Shown: positions 34,085 through 42,776, numbered from the stretch's first letter. The stretch is 64,000 nt of DNA from Streptomyces lycii (GCF_009735685.1 NZ_WHPN01000301.1:42277-106276), one strand, 5' to 3'. Notes: generated from the sequence alone by a model not told the origin. Translations and numbers: made by a program.

Positions 34085-35913
34085 CGCACGCTCACCAGGG
34101 CCTCCGCCTGTTGTCCGAACCGCATCCGGCCGACCGTCAGATCGGCCGCGACCCGCAGCCGTTCCGCGGCCGGCTCCCCGTCCGGCACCCGCACCAGGAA
34201 TTCCGCCGTGCCCTCCGCGTGCCCGGCCAGCCCGACACGCTCCACCGCGGGCTGCGCCTGCCAGCCGGGCGGCAGCACCAGCCGCACCTCGGCCGTGTCC
34301 CCGCCGGGGAAGGGGTTGCGCACCTCCGCCACCAGCCGCATCTTGCCGCCGGAGGCGACGACGCTGCGGTACGGGGAGAGCCGGGCCCCGAAGCCCTCGG
34401 CGCCGAAGTCGATCCCGGCGGGCAGCAGTTCGCGGTGCAGCCGGGCCAGTTCCTCGCCCTTGGCCAGCAGCATGTCGAGATAGCCGTCGGTCACCTCGTG
34501 CGGGTGCCAGTGGCCGCTGATCATCAGCTCCGGACGCAGGCTCCGGTACAGCTCGGCGCTGCGGGTGAAGTCGTCGATCCGGAAACGGTTGCGGTACTGG
34601 TAGTTGAGGATCTCCGGACGCAGCCCCGGCTCCCACTCGGTGGTCTGCTGGTCCCCGGTGGCGATGATCCGGCGGCCGTCGGCGGTGAAGGAGTAGGCGG
34701 CGGCGTAGAGGGTGTGCCCGGGCAGGTCGTGCACCCCGATCTCGTACTCGCGCCAGCGGACCGGGCGGTCCGGCGGCAGTTCCCGGTCGACGGGGATCGG
34801 GTCGTACCACAGGCACGGCAGGTCCCAGTGGTCCGGTGACTGCAGTACGGGCGCGATGTGCGCCGGGGACCACACCTCGGTGCCGTGCACCTCCCGCAGC
34901 AGGTTGAAGCCCGCGACATGGTCGTCGTGGTAGTGCGTCGGCAGCGCCACCTCGACCCGGTCGACCCCGTGGTCGCGGCGCAGCGCCTCCACGGACGCGA
35001 GCAGCGGGCGGCGCGAGGAGCGGTCCTGGCCGCCGGCGAGACCCGTCGTCAGGTCGTAGCCGAAGTCCAGCAGCAGCGCGGTGCCGTGGTCGGAGAGCAG
35101 CGCGTAGGAGTTGGCCATGGCGGTGGTGTTGCGCAGCAGGTGCGGGGTGACCTCACGCCAGGGCCGGTGCAGCATCCGCTCGGGGTCCCAGGGGGCGCGC
35201 CGGTGCAGATCGAGCAGCGCCTGCATCCGGGACCGCAGCCGGGCGACGGCGCGCGGCGGGTCGGTGACGGGGTCGCCGTGCGAGGGCAGCAGCAGATCGG
35301 GCCGGTGGTCGAGCAGTTGCATGCAGGAGAGCACGGTGGCGGCGACGCCTTCCCGGCCCGCGTGCTCGTGGAAGCCGGAGTACGCCCACTGGGTCGCGGC
35401 GAGCGACCACACCCGTCCCTCGCCGTGGACGAGGTCGCCGACGAAGGCGAGCCGCCGGCCGCCGTGTTCGACGAGATAGCTGACGGAGCCGACGGTGTGG
35501 CCGGGGGTGGGGAGGGTGTGCACGTCGAAGGGGCCGTACCGCCGGGTGCGGTACTCGGCCGCGGTGCCGGTGACGGGGACCTGCTGGAGCAACGAGAAGC
35601 GGTCCTGCCTGACGTCGTAGTCGTTCTCGAAGCGCCGGGTGCGCCAGTGCTCGTCGACCCCGGCTATCAGCTCGCGCTCGACCGGGGGCACCCAGATCCG
35701 GATTCCGGCGTCCGCGGCGCGGGCCAGGCCCTGGAGCTGGTCCCGGTGGTGGTGGGTGATCAGCACATCGGTGACCTCGTCCACGCCGAAGCCCGCCAGA
35801 CGGTCCAGCACGTCGCCGCTGCCGAAGTCGACGAGCACGGCCTGACGGCCGGATCTCAGTACATACACGTTGCAGGTGTCCCGGAACACGAACACATCAC
35901 TGCCGACCAGCAC
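34081..35913 (-). CDS. tandem double MBL-fold hydrolase with Ig-like C-terminus
   Basis: The 610-residue protein contains two metallo-beta-lactamase-fold domains. The first (about 1-235) has 'LITHHHRDQ', a ligand His in 'TPGHTVGS' and 'FVGDLVHG'. The second (about 265-480) has 'LPTHYHDDH', 'LPGHTLYAA' and 'IATGDQQT'. A C-terminal beta-sandwich follows. The first domain's Arg in place of the usual Asp (HHHRDQ instead of HxHxDH) may alter metal binding. No export signal is seen. GTG at 35913 is first in the operon, only 33 bases from the paired operator. Its role beside a glycosidase is unknown; lactonase, phosphodiesterase or glycoside-related hydrolase activities are all possible. Confidence 0.8.
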   Translation of the reverse strand: MLVGSDVFVFRDTCNVYVLRSGRQAVLVDFGSGDVLDRLAGFGVDEVTDVLITHHHRDQLQGLARAADAGIRIWVPPVERELIAGVDEHWRTRRFENDYDVRQDRFSLLQQVPVTGTAAEYRTRRYGPFDVHTLPTPGHTVGSVSYLVEHGGRRLAFVGDLVHGEGRVWSLAATQWAYSGFHEHAGREGVAATVLSCMQLLDHRPDLLLPSHGDPVTDPPRAVARLRSRMQALLDLHRRAPWDPERMLHRPWREVTPHLLRNTTAMANSYALLSDHGTALLLDFGYDLTTGLAGGQDRSSRRPLLASVEALRRDHGVDRVEVALPTHYHDDHVAGFNLLREVHGTEVWSPAHIAPVLQSPDHWDLPCLWYDPIPVDRELPPDRPVRWREYEIGVHDLPGHTLYAAAYSFTADGRRIIATGDQQTTEWEPGLRPEILNYQYRNRFRIDDFTRSAELYRSLRPELMISGHWHPHEVTDGYLDMLLAKGEELARLHRELLPAGIDFGAEGFGARLSPYRSVVASGGKMRLVAEVRNPFPGGDTAEVRLVLPPGWQAQPAVERVGLAGHAEGTAEFLVRVPDGEPAAERLRVAADLTVGRMRFGQQAEALVSVR

Positions 35914-35945
35914 TTCCCGCCCCCTGTCGCCCCACGTCCGGCGTG

Positions 35946-35975
35946 TGGCATCGATACCAGATGGGAACGCTGCCA
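35946..35975. promoter_or_regulatory. paired LacI-type operator upstream of the MBL/GH36/lacI operon
   Basis: TGGCATCGATACCA (35946-35959, palindromic except one pair) and TGGGAACGCTGCCA (35962-35975) are centred 16 bases apart, as in the site at 30476-30511. The position just upstream of the GTG at 35913 would let a bound repressor block initiation. The rest of the 384-base gap (35914-36297) holds CCCGTACGAGC-type repeats at about 36190-36250, including the palindrome GCCCGTACGGGC at 36217-36228. Confidence 0.75.
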
Positions 35976-36297
35976 GGTCGGGTGGGAGCGGTCAAGAGAC
36001 GTGCGGCCGGCGGTATGGGCACGGGCCTCCGCGACGGGGCGCCGCACGCGGAGAAAAGCCCCCGGCGCGGCGGACCCCGCCCCTGGTCCGCCGCCCGCCT
36101 CGAAGCACCGCTCACCCCGGTCCGCCGCCCGCCCCGGATCTGCGTTCGCCCCGGGCCGCCTCTCGCCCCGGATCACCGCCGCCGCTGTTCCGTACGAGCC
36201 CGTACGAACCCCACCAGCCCGTACGGGCCTTACGAGCCCGTACGAGCACGGGCCGGGCCGCCCGCGGCAGGACGGGCCGCGCCCGGGCCCGTGCGGG

Positions 36298-37164
36298 TCA
36301 CTCGTAGGGCACGACGGTGACCGGCTGCTTCGCGTGGTGCAGCACGGCATGGGTGACCGGGCCGATGTGCGTGCCCAGGCTGAGCCGCTTGCGGCTGCGG
36401 CGGCCGACCACGACCAGGCCCGCGTCCTCGGAGGCGGCGAGCAGTTCCGGGGCCGTCGCCCCGGAGAGCAGTGACAGCTCGGCGTCCACCTCGGGGAACG
36501 CCTCGTGCACGGGGGCCAGCGCGGCGAGCGCGCCGCGGTGCGCCTCCTCGCGCACCGCGGCGGCGACCTCGGGGTCGGGCAGCGCGGAGGGATAGGCGTA
36601 CAGCTCCTGGAGGCTCCAGGTGTGCACCACCCGCAGCGGACTGCGGCTCCGGGCCGCGGCCTCGAAGGCGTATTCGAGAACGGCCGCGTGATGGTGCTGG
36701 AGGTCGAGGCCGACGACGACCGGCCGTCCCGGACCGGTTTCCGGAGGCTCCTCCCCGCGGACCACGGCCACCGGCCGGGACGCGTGGGCGATCACCGCCT
36801 GGCTGACCGAACCGACGAGGAACCCGGCGAGTCCGCCCAGCCCACGGGAGCCGACGACGAGCAGCTCCGACTCCGCTGCGGCGTCCAGCAGGACCCGTAC
36901 GGGCGCGTCGGCTCTCGCCTCCGAGGTCAGTTCCAGCTCCGGATACCGCTCGGTGACCCGTTCCGTGACCAGGGCGATCCGGGTGTCGGCCCAGGACTCG
37001 TTCGCGGACACGCCGATCGTGAACTGCTCGTTGCCCGCCCGCCACTTCCGCGCGTGCAGCAGTCTGAGCGGGAGCCGGCGCGAGACCGCCTCCGCCGCGG
37101 CCCATTCGGCGGCCGCCAGGCTCTCCGGGGATCCGTCGACTCCCGCCGTCACCGGTCGCACCAT
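36298..37164 (-). CDS. tandem universal stress protein
   Basis: The 288-residue protein contains two UspA domains. The first (1-145) has the ATP-binding signature 'GSRGLGGLAGFLVGSVSQAV'; the second (about 155-288) has 'VVVGRRSRKRLSLGTHIGPV'. Tandem Usp proteins of this size are common in Streptomyces and mycobacteria and bind ATP under hypoxia or stress. ATG at 37164 has GGAGAG close upstream. It is divergent from the APC transporter gene, separated by a repeat-rich 451-base gap, and nothing identifies its regulator. Confidence 0.93.
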   Translation of the reverse strand: MVRPVTAGVDGSPESLAAAEWAAAEAVSRRLPLRLLHARKWRAGNEQFTIGVSANESWADTRIALVTERVTERYPELELTSEARADAPVRVLLDAAAESELLVVGSRGLGGLAGFLVGSVSQAVIAHASRPVAVVRGEEPPETGPGRPVVVGLDLQHHHAAVLEYAFEAAARSRSPLRVVHTWSLQELYAYPSALPDPEVAAAVREEAHRGALAALAPVHEAFPEVDAELSLLSGATAPELLAASEDAGLVVVGRRSRKRLSLGTHIGPVTHAVLHHAKQPVTVVPYE

Positions 37165-37615
37165 GTTCGTTCTCTCCGATCCGGGGCGTCCGCGGGCCTT
37201 GCGGCGCGTCGCGGGGCCGCTCGTCGAGGGTCCGTGTCGGCTCCGGGCGGGACCCCTCGGGGGCAGCCCCTCCGAGGCAACGCCGTGGAAGCGACCCCTC
37301 GGAGGCAACCTCTCGGGAGCGGCCTCTCGGGAGCGGCCCTTCGTGAGCGCGGGGGACTGCGCCCGGAACGCGTGAGGTCCGCGCCCGGAACACGAGAAGT
37401 CCGAGCCCGGAACACGAGAGGTCCGCTCCGGGGGCGGGCCCCCGGAGTGCGGGGCCCGCCCCCAGAATAGGTCCGGACGGCCGGGGCCGCCGCGCGAGAA
37501 CCCGGCACACCGCTTCCGCAGGTCCGCCCCGTGGACCGGCGTACACCGACCCGCCGGGCCCGGTGCCGCGAGGCAGCCGGGGCCGCGCGCCCCGAGGAGA
37601 CCGAGGAGTGCACCC
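37165..37615. repeat. repeat-rich divergent gap with a 22-bp array
   Basis: Between the USP and transporter starts, a 22-base unit (GCCCGGAACACGAGAGGTCC plus two bases) is present three times at 37361, 37383 and 37405. CTCTCGGGAGCGGC is doubled near 37310-37340. I could not pick a convincing promoter. Confidence 0.7.
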
Positions 37616-38881
37616 GTGAGCAAGCCGCCCGCCACCGGGACGCCGGAACCACTGCGCCGCCGGCTGGGGGTGTCCGACGCGGTCGTGATCGGCCTCGGGG
37701 CGATGATCGGCGCCGGGATCTTCGCCGCACTCGCACCCGCCGCCCGGGCCGCGGGGACGGCCCTGCTGCCCGCCCTCGCCGTCGCGGCGGTCGTCGCGTA
37801 CTGCAACGCGACGTCCTCGGCCCGGCTGGCCGCCCGCTACCCGGCCTCCGGCGGCACCTATGTCTACGGCCGCGAGCGGCTCGGCGAGTTCTGGGGCTTC
37901 CTCGCCGGCTGGGGCTTCGTCGTCGGCAAGACCGCCTCCTGCGCGGCCATGGCCCTCACGGTCGGCTCGTACGTCTGGCCGGACCAGGCGCACGCGGTCG
38001 CGGTGGCCGCCGTGCTGGCGCTGACCGCGCTGAACTACACCGGGGTGCAGAAGTCCGCCTGGCTGGTCCGGGCCGTCGTCGCGGTGGTCCTGGCCGTGCT
38101 CGCCGCCGTGGTGGTCGCGGCGCTCACCTCGGGCGCCGCGGACACCGCACGGCTGGGCCTCGGCGGCGACGCGGCGTTCGGCGGGCTGTTGCAGGCGGCG
38201 GGCCTGCTGTTCTTCGCCTTCGCCGGTTACGCGCGCGTCGCCACCCTGGGCGAGGAGGTGCGCGACCCCGCCCGCACCATTCCACGCGCCGTCCCGCTCG
38301 CCCTGGGCATCACCCTGCTGGTGTACGCGGCGGTCGCGGTCGCGGTGCTGGCCGTGCTCGGCAGTGACGCGCTGGGGCGGGCGTCCGCGCCGCTGGCCGA
38401 CGCGGTCCGCGCCGCGGGCGTTCCGGCGCTGGTCCCGGTCGTACGCGTCACCGCGGCGATCGCCGCGCTCGGCTCGCTGCTGGCCCTCATCCTGGGTGTC
38501 TCGCGCACCACCCTGGCGATGGCGCGGGACCGGCACCTGCCGGGCGCCCTCGCCGCGGTCCACCCCCGGTACCGGGTGCCGCACCGGGCCGAGCTGGCGG
38601 TCGGCGCCGTGGTGGCGGTCGTGGCGGCCACGGCGGATCTCCGCGGTGCCATCGGGTTCTCGTCCTTCGGCGTCCTGGCGTACTACGCCGTCGCCAACGC
38701 CGCCGCCTGGACGCTCACCCCCGCCGAGGGCCGTCCGGCGCGGGCCGTACCGGTGCTCGGACTGGCCGGCTGCCTGGCCCTCGCGTTCGCGCTGCCGCTC
38801 TCCTCGGTGCTCTCCGGGACGGCCGTGCTGGCGGCGGGCGCCTGCTGGTACGGCATCCGCCGGGCGGCTGCCGGGCGGTGA
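37616..38881 (+). CDS. APC-superfamily amino acid permease
   Basis: The 421-residue protein has about twelve hydrophobic helices. Helix 1 carries 'VIGLGAMIGAGIFAALAP', the classic APC substrate-binding break, and a loop has 'RYPASGGTYVYGRERLGEF'. It likely exchanges or imports amino acids or polyamines at the cytoplasmic membrane; specificity is not evident. GTG at 37616 follows GAGGAG at a normal distance. No partner gene lies in the same operon. Confidence 0.92.
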   Translation: MSKPPATGTPEPLRRRLGVSDAVVIGLGAMIGAGIFAALAPAARAAGTALLPALAVAAVVAYCNATSSARLAARYPASGGTYVYGRERLGEFWGFLAGWGFVVGKTASCAAMALTVGSYVWPDQAHAVAVAAVLALTALNYTGVQKSAWLVRAVVAVVLAVLAAVVVAALTSGAADTARLGLGGDAAFGGLLQAAGLLFFAFAGYARVATLGEEVRDPARTIPRAVPLALGITLLVYAAVAVAVLAVLGSDALGRASAPLADAVRAAGVPALVPVVRVTAAIAALGSLLALILGVSRTTLAMARDRHLPGALAAVHPRYRVPHRAELAVGAVVAVVAATADLRGAIGFSSFGVLAYYAVANAAAWTLTPAEGRPARAVPVLGLAGCLALAFALPLSSVLSGTAVLAAGACWYGIRRAAAGR

Positions 38882-39306
38882 CGGGCGCGGGGGCGGACGC
38901 GGGACGGCGCGGGGCCGAAGGGCGCTTGCCGGTGACCGCGGCACCGGCCGCACGGGCGGGCTCTCCTGCGGGCTTCCTCCCGCACGGGCGGGGTCTCGTA
39001 CCGTTTCCTCCCGCACCGGCAGGCTCCCCCGTACGAGCGGGCTCCCGTACGGCTTCCTCCCGTACGGGCCGCGTCGGCCGGGGCGCCGGGCCGAACCCGG
39101 GACGGCCGGCCTGCGTCGTCGCGGCCAACGGCCGGGATCACGGACTGTTGACTTCCGGATATAGTGCGGATTCACTAATTGGAGTTGGCTTCCAGTAACT
39201 ATGTTGAGGTAGAGATGCGACGTCTGCTGATGCATTCCGGGAGTAGCTGTGGTGACCTGCGACGGGGGTGTCCTTTCATTCCCTCGCCCGTCCCGGGGGA
39301 GCCGAC
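38882..39306. promoter_or_regulatory. gap with GTACG repeats and an AT-rich promoter region
   Basis: From about 38960 to 39070 CTTCCTCCCG and CCCGTACGAGC motifs recur, including a CCCGTACGGG palindrome at 39059-39068. From 39142 to 39215 the DNA becomes strikingly AT-rich for this genome, with TTGACT at 39148-39153 and TATAGT at 39160-39165, probably the promoter region of the signalling module that starts at 39307. Exact -10/-35 pairing is not clear. Confidence 0.5.
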
Positions 39307-39714
39307 GTGAGCACCGCGCTGCTGCACACGCGCACGGTCGTCCGGTCGGGTGTGGCGGTGGTCTACCTCTCCGGCGAGCTCGACCTGGACACCGCCCCCG
39401 GGGTACGGGCCACGGTCACCCTCTGCCTGGACCGGCGGCCGGAACAGCTCCGCATAGACCTCACGGAAGTCGTCTTCTGCGACTGTGCCGGGCTGAACGC
39501 CCTGCTCGGCGCCCGCCTGGCGGCACTGCGGGCCGGCGCGGAGATGTATGTGACCGGCGTCGGAAGCCAGGTGGCCCGCCTGTTCGACCTCTCGGGCGCC
39601 GGCAAGGTGCTCGCCTGCCGTGCGGCGGATCCGGCCCCGCCGGACGGCACCGGCGGGGCGGCACAGGAGCCACCGGAACCACCGGCTGTCCCACGGACGC
39701 GGCCCCTGCCGTAA
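39307..39714 (+). CDS. STAS-domain anti-sigma factor antagonist
   Basis: The 135-residue protein is a single STAS domain: 'VVYLSGELDLDTAPGV', 'LRIDLTEVVFCDCAGLNALL' and 'VTGVGSQVARLFDLSGAGKV'. The residue at the usual phosphoserine position appears within 'CDCAGL' (Cys-Ala where SpoIIAA has Ser), so control by phosphorylation may be lost. A Pro-rich tail ends the protein. GTG at 39307 has GGGGGAG upstream; a longer frame from 39268 lacks a site. No cognate anti-sigma kinase is in the window, but a histidine kinase module follows immediately. Confidence 0.86.
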   Translation: MSTALLHTRTVVRSGVAVVYLSGELDLDTAPGVRATVTLCLDRRPEQLRIDLTEVVFCDCAGLNALLGARLAALRAGAEMYVTGVGSQVARLFDLSGAGKVLACRAADPAPPDGTGGAAQEPPEPPAVPRTRPLP

Positions 39715-39754
39715 CCTCTGTTCGCCGATTCCCCGTGACCGAGGATTGTTTTTG

Positions 39755-40411
39755 ATGCCAGAGTCCCCAGCTACCGGTGAACCGATCCGGGTCCTGCTCG
39801 TCGAGGACCACGACATGGTGGCCGAGGCACTACGTCTGGCCCTCGACCGATCACCGGACCTGGAGGTCGTCGGACGATCCGGTTCGATGGCGGAGGCCTT
39901 CAAGGACGCCGAACGGTACGAACCCGATGTCGTCCTGCTGGACCGCCGGCTGCCGGACGGGGACGGCATCTCCGCCATCGCCCCGCTCCAGGAGGCCCTG
40001 CCGCGGGCGCGGGTGCTCGTCCTGGCGGGCGAGGCGACCGCTTCCGTGGCGGCCCGGGTGGCGGAGGCGGGCGGGGCCGGGCTGGTGCTCAAGGCCTCCG
40101 GGCTGGAGGAGTTGGAGGACGCGGTGCGCCGGGTGGGCCGGGGCGAGGTCGTGTTCAGCCGGGAACTGCTGGGCGGCGTCCTGGACCGGCTGACCGGCCG
40201 CACCCGGGGCATCGGTGCCGCGCTGACCCCGCGGGAGCGGGAGACCCTGCACCTGCTCGGCGAGGGGCTCAGCACCGCAGAGATCAGCAAACGGCTGGGG
40301 GTGGCCGTGAACACCACGCGGAACCACATCCACCGCGTACTGGAGAAGCTCGGAGCCCGCTCCCAGCTGGAAGCCGTCACGATCGCACGCCGGGAAGGAC
40401 TCCTCGATTGA
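39755..40411 (+). CDS. NarL/LuxR-type response regulator
   Basis: The 218-residue regulator has a receiver domain with the phosphoacceptor D63 in 'VVLLDRRLPDG' and acidic 'LLVEDHD' pocket, then a LuxR helix-turn-helix ('LTPRERETLHLLGEGLSTAEI', 'NTTRNHIHRVLEKLGARSQLEA'). ATG at 39755 has GAGGA about ten bases upstream. Its stop overlaps the TTG start of the histidine kinase (TTGA), so kinase and regulator should be a cognate pair. Confidence 0.93.
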   Translation: MPESPATGEPIRVLLVEDHDMVAEALRLALDRSPDLEVVGRSGSMAEAFKDAERYEPDVVLLDRRLPDGDGISAIAPLQEALPRARVLVLAGEATASVAARVAEAGGAGLVLKASGLEELEDAVRRVGRGEVVFSRELLGGVLDRLTGRTRGIGAALTPRERETLHLLGEGLSTAEISKRLGVAVNTTRNHIHRVLEKLGARSQLEAVTIARREGLLD

Positions 40412-41619
40412 CAGCGCCGCAGGACTCCTCCGGAACCGGCCGCCCGGCCAGACGCCAGGCCTCGGAGACGGCCTTCACCCTCCTGGTCCAGGGAGTGCTG
40501 GACTACGGCATCTTCATGCTCGACCCGGGCGGGCACATCAGCAGCTGGAACGCGGGGGCGGAACGCATCAAGGGATACCGCGCCGACGAGATCATCGGCC
40601 GGCACTTCTCGACCTTCTACCCGCCGGAGGACGTCGCCGCGCAGAAGCCGCAGCGCGAGCTGGAGACCGCGGTGGCCGAGGGACGGCTCGAGGACGAGGG
40701 CTGGCGGATCCGCAAGGACGGATCGCGGTTCTGGGCGAACGTCGTCATCACCGCCCTGTTCGACGAGGACGGCGTACTGCGCGGCTTCGGCAAGGTCACC
40801 CGTGACATGACCGAACGGCGCGCCGCGGAACAGGCGCTCACCGAGCACCGGCGGCTGTTCGAGCATCTGGTACGAGGCCAGGAGCAGGAGCGCCAGCGGA
40901 TCGCCTGGGACGTCCACGACGACACCATCCAGTCGATGGTGGCCGTCGGCATGCGCCTCCAACTGCTGGCCGGCCGGATGCCGGAGCCGTACGCCGCCGA
41001 ACTGGCCCAGCTCGACCACACCGTGCGCGACGCCGTCACCCGGCTGCGGAACCTGACCTTCCGTCTGCATCCGCCGGGCATCGACCGGCACGGTCTGGTC
41101 GAGGCATTGACCAGCCATCTGAGCGATGTGGTGGAATCATGGGGGCTCACGCACTCGTTCGAGCACCGCATCGACCGTGAGCCGTCGCCCGAACGGGCCG
41201 TCACGATCTTCCGGATCGTCCAGGAGGCGCTGCTGAACGTCCACAAGCACGCGAACGCGAGCAGGGTCGCACTGAGCCTGGAATCGGTCGACAACGGCCT
41301 GCTCACCCGTGTCAAGGACGACGGAAACGGCCGGCCCCTCGACCCCACGGCCTACCACGGGCACTTCGGCGTCATGGAGATGCGCGAACGGGCCGAGTCG
41401 GCGGGCGGCTGGTGGTCCCTGCGCAGCGAGCCGGGCGCCGGGACGACGGTGGAGTTCTGGGTGCCGGACCTGCCGTCCACCTCCGAGGACGACGTGCCCA
41501 CACCCGGTCCGGCCGGGGACGGCGCGTCCCCCGACGCCGCGGCCGGTGACGGCACATCCCCGCCCGCCGCGACCGGGGACGGTGCTTCCCCCTCCCCGGC
41601 CGAGGAGGAGGGACCGTGA
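40408..41619 (+). CDS. PAS-domain sensor histidine kinase (HisKA_3 type)
   Basis: The 403-residue protein lacks membrane helices, so it senses a cytosolic signal through a PAS domain (about residues 25-135, 'FMLDPGGHISSWNAGAERIKGY'). The dimerisation region has the phosphoacceptor H170 in 'RIAWDVHDDTIQSM'. An HATPase_c domain follows ('IVQEALLNVHKHANASRV', 'DDGNGRP', 'GAGTTVEFWVP'). A GDGASP-type repeat tail ends the protein. It starts with the rare codon TTG, overlapping the response regulator stop, with GGAAGGA upstream. It is coupled downstream to a lone receiver gene (GTGA). Confidence 0.93.
   Translation: MTAPQDSSGTGRPARRQASETAFTLLVQGVLDYGIFMLDPGGHISSWNAGAERIKGYRADEIIGRHFSTFYPPEDVAAQKPQRELETAVAEGRLEDEGWRIRKDGSRFWANVVITALFDEDGVLRGFGKVTRDMTERRAAEQALTEHRRLFEHLVRGQEQERQRIAWDVHDDTIQSMVAVGMRLQLLAGRMPEPYAAELAQLDHTVRDAVTRLRNLTFRLHPPGIDRHGLVEALTSHLSDVVESWGLTHSFEHRIDREPSPERAVTIFRIVQEALLNVHKHANASRVALSLESVDNGLLTRVKDDGNGRPLDPTAYHGHFGVMEMRERAESAGGWWSLRSEPGAGTTVEFWVPDLPSTSEDDVPTPGPAGDGASPDAAAGDGTSPPAATGDGASPSPAEEEGP
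41518..41600 (+). repeat. 27/30-bp repeat at the kinase C-terminus
   Basis: Three units around GGGGACGGCGCGTCCCC encode GDGASPxAA-like segments at the end of the histidine kinase gene. Confidence 0.65.
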
Positions 41620-42029
41620 CCGCGGAGGCATCCGGCCCGAAGGCCCCTCCCCGGCAGTTGGACGTCATGATCTGCGACGACAACATCATGCTGCTGGAGG
41701 TGCTGCGCGAGGTCGTGGAGTCCGAGCCGGACATGACGGTCGTCGCCACGGCGCAGAACGCCGAGGAAGCCATACGGCTCGCCGGCCGCCACACACCGGA
41801 CCTCGCGGTCCTGGACGTCCGCTTCCCAGGCGGCGGCCCGTACGCCGCGCGTGAGATAGCCCGCCGGTCACCGAGAACCGGGATCCTGGCCTTCTCCGCG
41901 CACGGCGACAGCGGCGCGGTCGGGGAGATGCGGCACGCCGGAGTGACGGAGTACCTGGTCAAGGGCGCGACCAACAGGGAGTTCCTGACGGCCCTGCGGC
42001 GACTGGGCGGCAGGCTCCCGAAGTCCTGA
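41616..42029 (+). CDS. stand-alone receiver-domain protein
   Basis: The 137-residue protein is one receiver domain: acidic pair in 'VMICDDNIML', phosphoacceptor D67 in 'LAVLDVRFPGG' and the conserved Lys in 'EYLVKGATN'. No output domain follows. GTG at 41616 overlaps the kinase stop. It may act as a phosphate sink or a second output of the same kinase. The 238-base gap to arsC contains a run of nine G (about 42220-42228) and no clear terminator. Confidence 0.9.
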   Translation: MTAEASGPKAPPRQLDVMICDDNIMLLEVLREVVESEPDMTVVATAQNAEEAIRLAGRHTPDLAVLDVRFPGGGPYAAREIARRSPRTGILAFSAHGDSGAVGEMRHAGVTEYLVKGATNREFLTALRRLGGRLPKS

Positions 42030-42267
42030 GAGCGGCGGCGGGGCGGCTTCCCGGAGTCCTGGAAATCCCGGGAGCGCCGACCACCGGCGGCGGCCCGGAG
42101 TCCCGGGACGCGGCCGGGAGCGGCGCCCGGAGGGCCGGGGAGCCGCCGGAGGGCTGAGAGCGACCGGAAGGCCGGAGGCGGTCGGCGGCGGGCCGGAAAG
42201 CCCCGGCCGGCAGGCCGCCGGGGGGGGGCGTCCGGGGCGTGCCCCGGACCGGCGCGGGCCCTGCCGG

Positions 42268-42681
42268 TCAGCCGGCGGGGGCCGGTGCGATCTCCGCGAT
42301 CAACGTCTCGACCCGCGTCCTGATCGCGTCGCGGATCGGCCGGACGGCCGCGACGCCCTGCCCGGCCGGGTCCTCCAACCGCCAGTCCAGGTAACGCTTG
42401 CCGGGGAACACCGGGCAGGCGTCGCCGCAGCCCATCGTGATGACGACGTCGGAGGCACGGACGGCGTCCGTGGTGAGCACCTTGGGGATCTCGGCGGACA
42501 TGTCGACGCCGGCTTCGCGCATGGCCTCGACAGCGGCCGGATTGACCCGGTCCGCCGGCTGCGAACCGGCGGAGCGCACCTCGACACGGTCTCCGGCGAG
42601 GTGAGTGAGCCAGGCGGCGGCCATCTGCGAGCGGCCGGCGTTGTGCACACAGACGAAGAGCACGGAGGGCTTGTCGGTCAT
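42268..42681 (-). CDS. arsC: arsenate reductase, low-molecular-weight phosphatase type
   Basis: The 137-residue enzyme reduces arsenate to arsenite. The catalytic loop 'VCVHNAGRSQ' starts at C11, and the 'MGCGDACPVFPG' segment with its redox cysteines is typical of thioredoxin- or mycothiol-linked ArsC. ATG at 42681 is preferred over an upstream in-frame start because homology begins directly with 'VLFVCVHN'. It is divergent from arsR; the palindrome at 42755-42774 lies between them and should control both. Confidence 0.94.
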   Translation of the reverse strand: MTDKPSVLFVCVHNAGRSQMAAAWLTHLAGDRVEVRSAGSQPADRVNPAAVEAMREAGVDMSAEIPKVLTTDAVRASDVVITMGCGDACPVFPGKRYLDWRLEDPAGQGVAAVRPIRDAIRTRVETLIAEIAPAPAG

Positions 42682-42754
42682 CTCGGGTTCTCTCTGCCTC
42701 ACGGGAGCGGGGCGGCGGCGACCGTCCCGTCACCGCCTGCTGGCGTCAGCCGAC

Positions 42755-42774
42755 GCTGATATGACAGTATCAGC
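42755..42774. promoter_or_regulatory. ArsR operator candidate
   Basis: GCTGATA (42755-42761) and TATCAGC (42768-42774) form a perfect inverted repeat with a six-base spacer. It ends two bases before the arsR ATG and is 74 bases from the arsC start. arsR has no ribosome site, and CAGTAT (42765-42770) could be the -10 of a leaderless transcript. Confidence 0.72.
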
Positions 42775-42776
42775 CC

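Noticed and set aside
42220-42228. Run of nine G as a phase-variable switch
   Set aside because: It lies between convergent genes, not in a reading frame or promoter that I can identify, and may also be a sequencing-length uncertainty.
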